A DNA stretch of 64,000 bases, from NCBI RefSeq assembly GCF_030445035.2, contig NC_080682.1, positions 32,594,770 to 32,658,769 of the forward strand, read 5' to 3'. The position numbers and the translations under genes were made by a program. Shown here piece after piece: positions 11,311-22,085 of the stretch (position 1 is its first letter; each line of letters begins with the position of its first letter). Source of the stretch: Dasypus novemcinctus. Its lineage: Eukaryota; Chordata; Mammalia; Cingulata; Dasypodidae. Below the pieces are notes generated by a model, which had not been told where the DNA came from, made no database searches, and worked only from the letters and a program-made list of their open reading frames with translations.

Positions 11311-11644
11311 ACTGGTGCTATGATGTGTCTTATTCACTGGTTGTGATTGCAGAGAAATCCTGACTCAGACAAGCTCGTCTTTCTACCATTAGTGGCAGAC
11401 AGTGTTTATTCTTCAGACAGATCCACATCAAGCAGCTCAAGAAAGAGTGATAGAGAAAATAGAATATCTTGTAACTTCCTTTGCTAACTCCTAAAAAGTC
11501 TGGAGGAATTACCTAAGCACTATCAAGACACATTTGATTCTGGGAATTTCTTAGAACCTACAGGATGGAAGAAAAGTATAAGAAGTTCAGACTTAGAAGC
11601 AGGGACATCACCTACATGAAAAGTATATGGTAACATTTTAGAGA

Positions 11645-12110
11645 AATTAAACACATATCTAATTTTGCCAGTGCTGCTATGACACTACAACACAATGTGT
11701 TGGCTTAAACAATAAGCATTTATTGGAAGTCCAAAATCAAGATCTCAGCAAGATCATGCTCTGTCTTGGACTTGGTAATATTAGAATAATGGCAGCCCTC
11801 TGTCACACGAACATATCTTGGGTTACCTCCTGTGACTTTCCCTGACTCTGGCATCTCTGATAGTTTCCAAACTTCCTCACATAATAAGGCTTCCAGTTTT
11901 GGTGACTATGTCCTGTCCTCTTTGAGTTTTGCCTTACATAAATAGTATCTTCAAAGATACTGCTCACAACTGAGTTCACAACCCAACATATTCAAAGATA
12001 CTGTTTACAAATAGGTTCATTCAACCAAGAACATGGGTTTAGATCAGGACCCTTTCTTTATTGGGATACCTGATTCAGTCCTCAATACCACCAAACACAT
12101 GAATTTAGAG
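11645..12110 (-). repeat. Old interspersed repeat shared by OR copies 1 and 2
   Basis: It begins GCCAGTGCTGCTATGACACT and continues with a TTAAACAATAAGCATTTATT block, resembling a widespread old mammalian repeat. I cannot name the family safely. The matching copy is at 41845-42330. Confidence 0.45.
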
Positions 12111-13038
12111 ATGATTCCCAATAGTTCCAATAACTAATTATATGACTCAATGAATCTCATTTAACTTTCCTGAGCTTGTGAATAAACTATAGATAAAAGT
12201 ATGTAATTGGAGGAAGGAATAGCAAAGAATAATAATTGAAATCATCCATTGACAGTATTTATGCATAGAAAATACTTAGAAAATATTTTGTGAATTAAAT
12301 TGAAAGAAAGGTTTTGAAAGTAGATGTATCAATTACTACTTCATTGGTCTTTATCATTTTTTAATTTCTGACCAATATACTTGGTTGCTTTGTGAAATTC
12401 CTTCTGCCTCCACTTTTCTTCTGCACAATTAAAGATTGCAAAATATAGAGTTGCTATAAAAACCTAACTATTAACTAAAAGGGGAAGATTTATTGAGGAA
12501 GAATATGTTTGCAATGGATAAAATTGATCACGTGTTAATGTCAGTGAGAGAAAATTAGTAGAGGTGAGGAGAAAAAGTAAGAGAGAGAAAGAATGAAAAG
12601 ATATAGGATAGAAGAGGGGTAATCAGTAAAGGCTGGGGTGTGATAGACTGTTAATTGCTAACAGATTTTCTATTAGAATCTATTCTATTCTGGTGTCAGG
12701 CAATCATGCTTTTCAGGGAAATTGAGTCCATTCCCAAACTAAAGATGCAAATGTGGATTACATTTAGTTCAGATTAAAGCAAGTATGGTAATGAAATTCT
12801 TCTTCCAGTAATATATAAGAATAGGCAAATGGTAAACTTCTAGCCAATGCAGCAGGAGAGAAAATTCTAGAGGTCTTCTGGAAGATGTTCCTGTGTTCTA
12901 AAAAGAGAGAAATGAAGAAAAATTAAGTTTTCAGAATGATGCCCTCTGAAAGGTATACGGAATTGTCACCAAGCAGTGAATACTGAGCTTTTTAACTGCC
13001 AAGCTTTTGGACTGACCCTATAAAAATACACACCATTT

Positions 13039-13050
13039 GAAAGGCAATTG
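13039..13050 (+). repeat. Target site duplication, left copy
   Basis: GAAAGGCAATTG here is repeated exactly at 14817-14828, bounding the retroinsertion between them. The unoccupied paralogous site is near 43246-43275. Confidence 0.9.
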
Positions 13051-13096
13051 ATAAGAACAGATAATACACTTAATCTTAGTCAAAAGGCTGAGAAGC
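13049..13096 (-). pseudogene. U2 snRNA 5' fragment, antisense, at the L1 5' junction
   Basis: Read on the minus strand, the text runs GCTTCTCAGCCTTTTGACTA and on through AGATTAAGTGTATTATCTGT to TCTTATCA. This is the 5' region of spliceosomal U2 snRNA (about nt 4-51, including the branch-site recognition region) with four clear substitutions, three of them transitions. It lies between the left target duplication and the L1 3'UTR, and is part of the same insertion event. It has no promoter and no 3' half, so it is a retroposed fragment, not a gene. Confidence 0.88.
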
Positions 13097-14816
13097 AACA
13101 GCAGGCACATGGTTGGGAGGGAATTCTCCAGAACATATACATAGGGTACACAAAAATGTTTGGATATATGTTGGGTATTTTCTTAGTAGTTACCTTACAA
13201 AAGACAACTGAGGGAGTACTGAGTTCCTAGCCAGGGGAGCTCTATCACATTCCCCAATGGAATAGCAATAATCCATCAAGTGCAATGACAAAGACCAACA
13301 AAGAGGGATAGTCCAACCATGAACCCTTGATACTGATGACTATGCTTATGAGACTGTGTGCCTGAAATATGAACTAGGCCTAGAGTGGCAGGGTGCCTAA
13401 GAGTTACCTCCTGAGAGCCTCCATGTTGCTCAAATATGTCTTCTCTCTAAGCCAAACAAGCATGTAAATGCATTACCTTCCCCTCAGCCTGGCACATGAC
13501 TCCTGGGGATGAGCCTCTCTGGTGCTGAGGGATTACTACCAAGCACCAGCTGGTAATGTAATTAGAAAAAGATCTTGAATAAAAAGGTCAGCTAAGACCA
13601 GGAGACTGTCTCACCCTACATGTAGGATCATGTGTTAAAAACTGCTTTTTCATCTGGCATAAAAGGGGGAAATGGCAAAGACAAATGAGTTTATATGATT
13701 AAGAGCTCTTCAGAAAAGAGTCAGAGGTCATCAATGGGGCCATGCTTATGCACGCCTCAGCAGGACCCCAGAGACAGCCAAGTAAATACTGGTTCTGCTG
13801 AGGGCTAAGGAGCAGACCCACAGTTTCTATAGTCATGACAAATGGCTCTGGAATTCAGCGCTGTTTCAGGTGGCCCTACTTTGGAATTCATGTTCCTGAA
13901 TGTGATGGAGTTGGACTCCATTGTGACCTTTCTACACATGTCTCTTCTGCCACTTTTACTGAAACAGTGGTTGGTGCTATGGTTGGCATATACTCAGGAG
14001 ACTTGAATCTCTGGACTGACCACCTGATAGATGGGCCCTGAGCCTCAGCAATCTTGCAACTCCTACCCTCTGGTTCACTGGACTTACCCAGGCCAGCTAC
14101 CAGGGAGTTGAAGATGGTCAACTACCCCACCGAGAGTACCTACAACTTCAAGCAGGGGAATTGCATCCATCATTCATATGGAATTTAAGCCTACTCTTGA
14201 TTTAGAGGTGGAGTGAACATCACCATCCCAGGGTCCACAGGATGGAGAAATAGAGTACAAATTAGAGTGGATTTACTGATATTCTATTCTAGAACTATGT
14301 GATTAGTAATGGAAGAAAATGTAGCATTGATATGGAGTAAGTGGTCACAGTAGTTGCTGGGGGCAGGGAAGGGGAAGAAGAGATGTGATGTGGGGGCATT
14401 TTCAGGACTTGGAGTTGTCCTGAATGATGTTGCAGGGACAGATACTGGACATTACATATCCTGCCATAACCCATTGTGTGGACTGGATGAGAATGTAAAC
14501 TACAATGTTTACTGTTATCCATGTGGTGCGGCAGTGCTCCGGAGTGTATTCACCAAGTGCAATGAGTGTGCCGCGGTGGTGATGGGGGTTGTTAATGTGG
14601 GAGGAATGGGGTAAGGCGGGCTGGGGATATAAGGTAACCTCTTATATTTTTTGAATGCAACATTTTTAAAAAAAATAAAGAGATCATGGGGGGGGGGAAA
14701 AGAAAGCACATTAGAGCATACCAGGGGAAAGGCACGGATGTGGGTAGGAAACTTAGGAGAATATTTGTAAAATACATAAAAAAAGAAAAAAAGAAACCAG
14801 TTAATTTAAAAAAAAA
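13051..14816 (+). mobile_element. Composite L1 3'UTR (module B) retroinsertion
   Basis: The element is bounded by exact 12-bp duplications (13039-13050 and 14817-14828). From the left it consists of an antisense U2 snRNA fragment to 13096, L1 3'UTR module B from about 13100 to 14675, and about 135 bp of unrelated sequence ending in a second A-rich tail. Module B matches 47600-49190 and 60950-62625 in order. There is no L1 coding sequence. It inserted in OR copy 1 after the OR duplication, because copy 2 has the empty site. Confidence 0.9.
14680..14816 (+). other. Probable L1 3'-transduced segment
   Basis: After the usual L1 end and A-rich run (14668-14678) there are about 115 bases not found in any other copy of module B in the window, starting with a nine-to-ten-G run. 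A second A-rich tract (about 14780-14816) follows and runs into the target duplication. This is the layout of read-through past a weak L1 polyadenylation site, with mobilisation of the flank. The source locus is not in this window. Confidence 0.7.
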
Positions 14817-14917
14817 GAAAGGCAATTGGTTGATTCATACTGGATTTTACTTAAAATTACATTTAGTACTGAAGGAAGTAACTCTTTTTTTAACTTAATT
14901 TTTAAAGAAGTTTTAGA

Positions 14918-15692
14918 TTACCGATAAGGGAACCAAAAGTGTCTAAAACTGCAAGCAGGAGAATCACATCTATCAGCCATGAGGGATCTAAATCCCCTTT
15001 CGATTTAGAGGTGGAGTGGACATCACCATCCCTCAGTGGTGTTACAGCACCTATTCTCCAGTTCGTTGGACTTGACAGGGAGGTGAAGTTTGACAACCAC
15101 CACACCAAGGAACCAAGAGAGTCTACAGTTGCAGGCATGAAAGCCTTATTCACCAGTCATGTGGGATCAAAGCCCCCACTCAACTGAGAGGTGGAATGGG
15201 CATTGCCACCCCAAGTCCTCAGAAGGGAGGAATAAAATATGAATTAGAGTCGACTTACTGGTATTCTACTTTAGAATTATTGTTACTCTAGCAATGGAAG
15301 AATTTGTATCATTGATGTGGAGACAGTGGCCACGGAGTTGCTGAGGGCAGGGAGAGGGAAGAAGAGATGTAATATAGGGACATTTTTGGGTCATGGAGTT
15401 GTCCTAAACGATATTGCATGGGGAGATGCAGGACATTATGTATCCTTCATAACCCACTGAATTGACTGGAAGAGAGTGTAAACTACAATGTAAACTAAAA
15501 TCCATATGGTGTAGCAGTGCTCCAAAATGTGTTCACCAAATGCCATGTATGTGCCACACTGATGAGAGAGGTTGTTGATGTGGGAGGAGTGGTTTGTGGG
15601 TGGGGAGTGGGGTATATGGGAATCTCTTATATTTTTTAATGTAACATTTTTTATGATCTATGTGTCTTTAAATATTAAACAATTTAAAAAAT
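14918..15692 (+). mobile_element. 5'-truncated L1 3'UTR (module B)
   Basis: It matches the distal half of module B, from the AAACTGCAAGCAGG block to the TATTTTTTAATGTAACATTT end and an A-rich tail at about 15660-15700. The block at 14931-15045 is repeated imperfectly at 15112-15225. No target duplication is visible. Confidence 0.75.
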
Positions 15693-16734
15693 GAAAGGAA
15701 AAAAATATAGGGGAATCCCATATACTCCAGCCCTACCCCCTCTCATATTTCCCCCTATGAACAGCATCTTATATGAGTTTGGTACATTTGTTATAAATGA
15801 TGAACAAATATTGAAACATTGCTATTAACCATGGCCTATAGTTTACATTGTGGTTTATATTTTGCCCATTCAGTTTTATAGGTTTTGACAAAATGTATAA
15901 TGGCACGCATCTGCCATTGCAAAAGCATGCAGAACAATTCTAACAACCTAAAAATGCTCTATGTTCCACCTATTCACCCTTTCCTCAGAACCTAAGGGTA
16001 CCATTATCATTATGTCAATGTAACAGGGTCTTCGGTTGTTATAATAATAATGTTTAATTTTGTTCATGGTTGCATTTCCCCCTTATGTCTGTTCATTCCT
16101 CAATTTTGCCCATCCTACTTCTCACTGAAAGGGGACTTAGATCTAATGGGGCAGATGGAAGGAACAGTTTTGCTTGCAATTGTAGACATTCTTTGCTTTT
16201 GGGGATGGGTGGTGTGTTGTCCATCATCATCATTTAGTTAATTGCCCTGGTTTAGTTAGTTGCCCTGGGAATAAACCAGGAGATACAAAAAAGTAGAGTG
16301 GTGAGCCCACACTCAAACTGGGTAGAATGTACATATTGGCTGAAACTCTGCTGAGAATAAGGGCTCAACCAGAGTTCTTCATATAAGAGACCAAAGATTT
16401 AAGTCTCTGGGGACATATATTTAACAGGCATAGTGATAATTATGGGTTCAAATAAAAAGGGTATAGGAATCATTTATAAGGAAATTATGAATAAGCCTAA
16501 CTCTGTTACAGTGGGGAAATTGGTTATTATATATTCCAAGGTAAGGCCTACTGACAGGATGCTAATTTCATGGGATTACTGCTTTGCCTATACTTTTAGT
16601 ATCCAGATGTTTCTAGAGCTCTTGGTAGTATCCCTTTTTGAGGCTTTTTCACTGTGACTATTAGTGAGATCCATCTAAGATTCACTTAGGTGTAACATCT
16701 GAAATGATCTCCCAACTCATTTTGAAATCTCTTA

Positions 16735-16754
16735 AACACACACACACACACACA
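16735..16754. repeat. (CA)n microsatellite
   Basis: About ten CA units, inside the L1 3'UTR. Confidence 0.9.
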
Positions 16755-18204
16755 ATATTTCAATATTTATATTTAATGCCTTCTTCTTTTGGTCAACGTC
16801 TTTTTCCAAATTCATCATGTTTTTGCTCTTGTTATCAATCATTCAGTGCCAGGAAGGCTTATTTGAAGGATCGGGTCCCATGCCAGAGGGACGATCGTGA
16901 GTTTATTTGCAGAGTTTGACTTAGAGAGAGGCCATATTTGAGTAACAGGGAGATTTTCAGGAAGTAACTCTCAGGCAATAGATATTATTAGGTTAAGTTT
17001 CAATTTTACAAGAAAAAGGTTCATGAATACAAGTATTAATTTTGAGTGCTTAGTGTATTGGTCTGTTTTCTTTTATTATGCACTGTCTGTGTACTCTAGA
17101 GATTCCTGCCACTCTATTAGAGTACATGGCTGGACTCACCAAGATGAGAATTTAAAATTCAGTTGGTTTTTGTGTGGGTCTCCACCCACCCACTAAGAAA
17201 ACACTCTATCACCACATGAATGCATTCATATTCTTAAAGGCATACTTCAGTCTCATATACCCCACCACTGACACCCTGCAACAGTGACCCTCCCCTAACA
17301 TAGTTGCAAAAAGAAATTTCCCGTAATTGTATTCTCAACCACAGTCATCAACCTCCCTAGAGTTCACTTGTTCCTTCCTCCAGCCCTCCCCCCAGCTCTA
17401 TATATAGTCCAACCCCCAACTCCCAACCCTGCTCACATTCAAACTCCATCATCATAGACCCCCATCACCATTACTGCACCATCCATTGCCAAATGTCCCT
17501 AAACCAACTATCATAGATTCTACCCAGTTTGAGCATGAACTCACCGCTCTACTTGCTTTGTGTCTCCTGATAAACTGTCTTACAATATCTGCCTCTGTGA
17601 GTCTGCTCAATATCCTTAGTTCATGTCAGTGGGATCATGCAATATTGTCCTTTAGTGATGAGCTTACTTCACTCAACTTCAAGATTCATCCATATTGTCA
17701 CATGTGTCAATACTTCATCCCTTCTTACCCCATCCTATGTATATTCCATATTTTCCTTATCCCCATTCATTCATTGATGGGTACTTGGATTGCTTCCAAC
17801 TTTGGGCAATTGTGAATAATGCTTTAATGAACATTGGTGTGTATATATGTGATTATGTCCCTGCATTCAATTCTTCTGGGTATATACCCAGAAGTGGGAT
17901 TGCCGGCTCATTTGGCAATTCTATACTTAACTTCCGGAGGAATGGACATACCACCCTCCATGGTTGTTGCATCATTCTATAGTCCCACCAGCAGTGAGAC
18001 AGTGTTTCCCTTCTTCCACTTCCTATTCAACACTTGTGGTTTTATAATGTTGTTTTCAATAGCTGCCATTCTAATAGGTGTAAGATGATGTCTCATTTTT
18101 TTAATTTGCATTTCCCTAATTGCTAGTAATGTTGAGCATTTTTTTCATGGGCTGTTTAGCCATTTGTGTTTCCTCTTTGGACAAATGTTTGTTCAAATAT
18201 CTTG

Positions 18205-18305
18205 CTCTTTTTTTTTTTTCTTTAAGGAGATAACTGTGATTGAATCTAAAACCTAATACATGGGAAACAAGCACTCAAACCTCTGAGCTTCCCTTGACCA
18301 TTTTT
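18205..18305 (-). repeat. tRNA-derived SINE, short antisense copy
   Basis: On the minus strand it reads a tRNA-like head (AAGCTCAGAGGTTTGAGTGC, then a B-box-like GATTCAATCAC) and ends in an A-rich tail (the T-run at 18209-18220). It is inserted in the antisense ORF2 of the minus-strand L1, whose text resumes at about 18305. Confidence 0.6.
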
Positions 18306-18664
18306 GAAATAAGTTGTCTTTTACTTTTAAATGTAGGATTTCTTTCTATATGCTGACTTTTAGGCCCTTATCAAATAGGTGGTTCCCACATATTTTCTCC
18401 CAGTGAATAGGCTGCCTTTTCATTTCTTGACAAATTTCTTTGAAGGAAAAAGTTTTGAATTTTGAGGAGACATCATATATCTGTTTTTCTCCTTTTATTG
18501 CTTATGCTTTGAGTGTAAAGTTAATGAAACCATTTATTACTATCAGATCTTGTAGATGCTTCTCTACATGATCTTCTAGGAGCTTTATGGTTTTGGTTCT
18601 TATATTTAGGTCTTTGACCCATCTTGAGTTAATATTTGTGTAGGGGTTTAGATGATGATGATCT

Positions 18665-18890
18665 TTCATTCTTTTTTTTCCTCTTTTTTCTTTTTTTGTC
18701 TTTATTTTTTAACATTACATTAAAAAAATATGAGGTCCCCATATACCCCCCACCCCCCTTATCTCACTCCTCCCCCCATAACAACAATCTCCTCCATCAT
18801 CATGAGACATTCATTGCATTTGGTGAATACATCTCTGAGTACTGCTGTACCTCATGGTCAATGGTCCACATCACAGCCCTCTCCAGGACT
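18665..18890 (-). mobile_element. Short L1 3'UTR (module B) insertion
   Basis: The T-rich end at 18670-18712 and the CCCCATATACCCCCCACC signature are followed by about 190 bases of module B in minus orientation, ending at about 18888. ORF2 antisense text of the host L1 flanks it on both sides. Confidence 0.75.
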
Positions 18891-19822
18891 TATTTGTTGA
18901 AAAAACTATTCTGTCCCAGTTGAGTGGGCTTGGTGGCTTTCTCAAATATCACTTGGCCAGTCATATGAGGGTCTATATCTTTCATTGGTCAGTATGTCTA
19001 TCCTTGTGTCAATACCATGCAGGACTTTTCTTTTTAATTAAATTTTACTTTTAAAAAACTTTAAATTACATAAATGTTACATAAAAATATAGAGGATTCC
19101 CATATGCCCCACCTCCTCCACCTCCCACATTATCCCACATTAACATCCTTCATTAGTGTGGTTCATTTGTTGTGATCAATGAACACATATTGTTGCATTG
19201 CTAATAACCATGGACTATAATTTACATTATAATTTATACGCTATCCTGCACAATTTCATAGCTTATGACAAAACATATAATGACCTGTATCTGTCATTGC
19301 AATGTCATGTGGAAAATTCCAATATCCCAGAAATGTCCCCATATTACAACTATTCTTTCCTCTCCCTCCCCTCAGAACCTGTGGTGGCCATTGCTATTAT
19401 ATCAATGATTAAAGTTCTTCCATTGCTAGAATAATAATGTCTATAATAGGATAATAATAAATCTACTTTCCTTGATGTTCATTCTCCATTCTTGAGGATT
19501 TTGGAATGGTGAAGCCCACTCTATTTGTAAATGATAGGAGACTTAGTTCCCATGTGGCAGACTTATGAAATTATCTTGCAGTTTCAGACCCTCTCTATTC
19601 CTTGGGATGGGTGTTGTCCATCATCATCTCCTTGTTAGTTGTCCTGGGTCAGTTCAGTGAACTGGCGACTAGGTGTTGCAATTCTGAGGAGTTTCAGGAC
19701 ACAACTGACACATAAATGGTCCAAAGATTAAATTTCTGGGACATATATTTAACAAGTATAATGGTAATTATAGGTTCAAATAAAAGGGGCAGAGGAGCCA
19801 CGTGTGTGGAAATTAAACGAGT

Positions 19823-20892
19823 CTGTTTTGGTGAGCCAAAGGGGTATTGATGCAAAGTACCAGAACTCTGTTTGCTTAAAAAGGGTATTAATTTGGGATA
19901 AAAGCCCTCAGTTTCAAGGCTCTAAAGAGTCCAAGGTTTCTTTCTCAATAAAGATGGTTGCCAATCTCTGTGAGGGTTCAGGCTTTCCTCATCTTTTTTA
20001 TTTTAATTTTTTATTGTTTTTTTTTTTAAGATACATATGTCACAGAAAATGTTCCATTAAAAAATATAAGAGGTTCCCATATACCCCACACCCCCACTCC
20101 TCCCATATCAACAAGTTCTTTCATCATTGTGTCACATTCACTGCATTTGTTGAATACATTTTTGAGCACTGCTGCACCACATGGATTATAATTTACATTG
20201 TAATTTACACTCACCCCCAAGTACTTTCAGTGGGTTATGGCAGGATATATAATGTCCAGCATCCGTCCTTGCAATATCATTTAGAACAACTCCAAGTCTC
20301 AAAAATGCCCCCACATCACATCTCTTCTTCCCTCTCCCTGCCCTCAGCAACTACCATGGCCACTTTCTCCACATCAGTGCTACAATTTCTTCCATTACTA
20401 GTCACAATAGCTCTATCCTAGAATACCAATAAGTCCACTCTAATCCATATTTTAAGGCTATGTGGTTCCAGTTTCTTCAAATCTCAGCTTTGGCTGGCAG
20501 AGGGCTGTATCTTTCCAATATCAGCTGCTCTGTTCTCTTCACAAAGTCAGCTGTAAACTGTTAATATTAGATGACTGGTTCATCTCTCTTGTAGGGGCTG
20601 CAGGATCAAAGCTGACAAACTTCTCTCTGTTCATATCTATGGCACTTTCTTCCGCTGTATATCCTCTTCTTGAGTGAATGTCTATTTATATATTCCACAA
20701 AGGGTGCAAGGACTACACCCTGAGAAACCCTAATGACATGGTCAAATCAAGTCCTAATCTTAATTTAATCAAGTAAATATAAAACCTTTGAATTGGGTAC
20801 AATCAAAGGATATCATATACAGAGGAACAGATCAGTTTACAAACATAATCATTATCCTTTTGAGGGTTCATTAATAATCTCAAACTGCCACA
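19823..20892. repeat. Unclassified xenarthran-type interspersed repeat, interrupted
   Basis: About 170 bases (19823-19995) and about 435 bases (20456-20892) flank an L1 3' end and together look like one repeat of roughly 600 bp. It ends with CAGTTTACAAACATAATC and TCTCAAACTGCC. It is inserted in the B-type 3'UTR, whose text stops near GAGTC at 19823 and resumes near AAAGTCTATG at 20897. I cannot assign it to a class. A 205-codon frame starting at 19804 crosses all these pieces and is not a gene. Confidence 0.5.
20000..20455 (-). mobile_element. Short L1 3'UTR (module B), minus strand
   Basis: A T-rich 3' end (20005-20030) and the CCCATATACCCCACACCCCC signature are followed by young-looking module B to about 20455. 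It is the innermost insertion of the nested stack. Confidence 0.8.
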
Positions 20893-21674
20893 AAGTCTAT
20901 GTAACACTGGGAAACATAAATCCCAGAGGAAGATCCACTGAAATGTGCTGAATTCCTCAGACTGTCATTCTTATATTATTTGTATGTCTCTAGAGCCTTC
21001 AGGGACCCCAATGTTTGAGGTACTGTACTGTTTGCTGAGCAGTCAATGATATCCTGCTGGGATTTGCATATTCATAACCTCTGGAATGACCTCCTGACTC
21101 ATGTTGAAATATCTTAGTCATAAAATTTCAAATATAATTTTTTGTCAAGATCTTTTTCTGGAAGCATTGCTAGTTGGCACATGTCCCATGCCAGGGTGAA
21201 GTTATTGTATTTATATTCTGAATTTGGCTTATTGTGTGGCCATATTTGAGCAACAAGATTTTCAGGAGGCAATATATAATACTAGGTTAAGTTTCAACTT
21301 CACAAGGAAAGGTTCATAAGAACAATCATCAAAATCAAGGGCCTAGCATAATGTTCTGTCTTCCTTCCCTAGGCACTGCCCTTGTACTCAAGGTATTCTT
21401 GTCATTCTATTAGAGAAAGTTGCAGATTTTCCAGGATGGGAATTTAACATTCTTTCAGTTACTGTGTGCATCTCCACCCACCAAGACAATGCAATGTGAA
21501 CATGTGAACATATTTATATGCTTTAGTGGCACATTCACCACTCCCCTTGCATTCCCCAGCACCAACACCTGATACCAGTGACCCTCCACTGCCATAATTG
21601 TGACATTTTTGTGATGCAAAGCCTCTCTAAAAATGAAGTTAACAAAATAACCAAACAAAACTAATAGGAAAATG

Positions 21675-21934
21675 GCAGGATATATAATATCCAGCATCTA
21701 TCCCTGCAATCCATAACCCACTGAAAGTAATGGAGGAAAGTGTATACTACAATGTAAACTATAATCCATGCAGTGCAGCAGTGCTCCAAAATGTATTCAC
21801 CAAACGCAGTGAATGTGCCACAATGATGAAAGAAGTTGATGTGGGAGGAATGGGGTGGGGTGGGGTGTGGGGTATATGAGAACTTCATTTTTATGATCTA
21901 TGTATCCTCAAAAACAATAAACATTTTTAAAAAT
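21675..21934 (+). mobile_element. Very short L1 3' end with 5' inversion
   Basis: It is flanked by exact TAATAGGAAAATG at 21662-21674 and 21935-21947. Bases 21675-21713 are module B in minus orientation, then 21714-21934 continue the module in + orientation to its end and A-rich tail. The two parts are contiguous in the module around GCCATAACCCACTG, a clean twin-priming structure. The + part includes a G-rich tract at 21852-21880. Confidence 0.88.
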
Positions 21935-22085
21935 TAATAGGAAAATGAAATAATCATAATTTAAAACATAACAAAGTACAAAATATTTGAAATAACATAA
22001 AAAATGCTTTGACATTCTACCTTTCATTACTGTAAGATCTGTTGTGTTCTATGTACCATGACAATTTCTTCTATGTATTCTCCCA

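Larger units (their letters stand above)
8040..14890. other. Duplicated olfactory-receptor block, copy 1
   Basis: Sequence from about 8040 to 14890 aligns in order with 34900-43325: the downstream flank (AATAAAATATATTTTGGAGA at 8066 and 34930), the OR reading frame, GAATTAGCAGCT (10130 and 40350), MIRs, and the CACACCATT anchor (13030 and 43246). Two large differences stand out: copy 1 lacks about 3.3 kb present in copy 2 between roughly 36850 and 40190, and carries a 1.77-kb retroinsertion at 13051-14816. These two changes account for the difference in block length. Confidence 0.8.
15700..19022 (-). mobile_element. Minus-strand L1, 3' part (3'UTR and ORF2 C-terminus)
   Basis: From the left it has a 3' end (GGGGAATCCCATATACTCC), a B-type 3'UTR to about 17600, then antisense ORF2. 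Recognisable ORF2 text includes the antisense of the region ending in the usual NPLKKWEK/CWWECK-type blocks (17690-18210) and the segment at 18890-19020. It is interrupted by a SINE at 18205-18305 and a short L1 3' end at 18665-18890. It continues at 25726 after a 6.7-kb insertion. Its ORF2 is heavily decayed. Confidence 0.8.
19023..22085 (-). mobile_element. L1 3'UTR (B type), minus strand, interrupted
   Basis: It starts with a T-rich 3' end (19024-19070) and the ATTCCCATATGCCCCACC signature. The older, more diverged form of module B runs 19080-19822 and resumes at about 20893-22085. Between these lies an unrelated repeat, and a further small L1 end is inserted at 21675-21934. It lies at the left side of the insertion that splits the outer L1: ATACCATGCAG at 19012-19022 pairs with ATACCATTCAG at 25726-25736. 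Confidence 0.75.

Noticed and set aside
13049-13096. A functional U2 snRNA gene
   Set aside because: Only about 46 bases of the 5' part are present, antisense to the L1 and without proximal promoter elements or a 3' box.
19804-20421. + strand frame of 205 codons
   Set aside because: It crosses a B-type L1 3'UTR, an unclassified repeat and a nested L1 end, so it is accidental.
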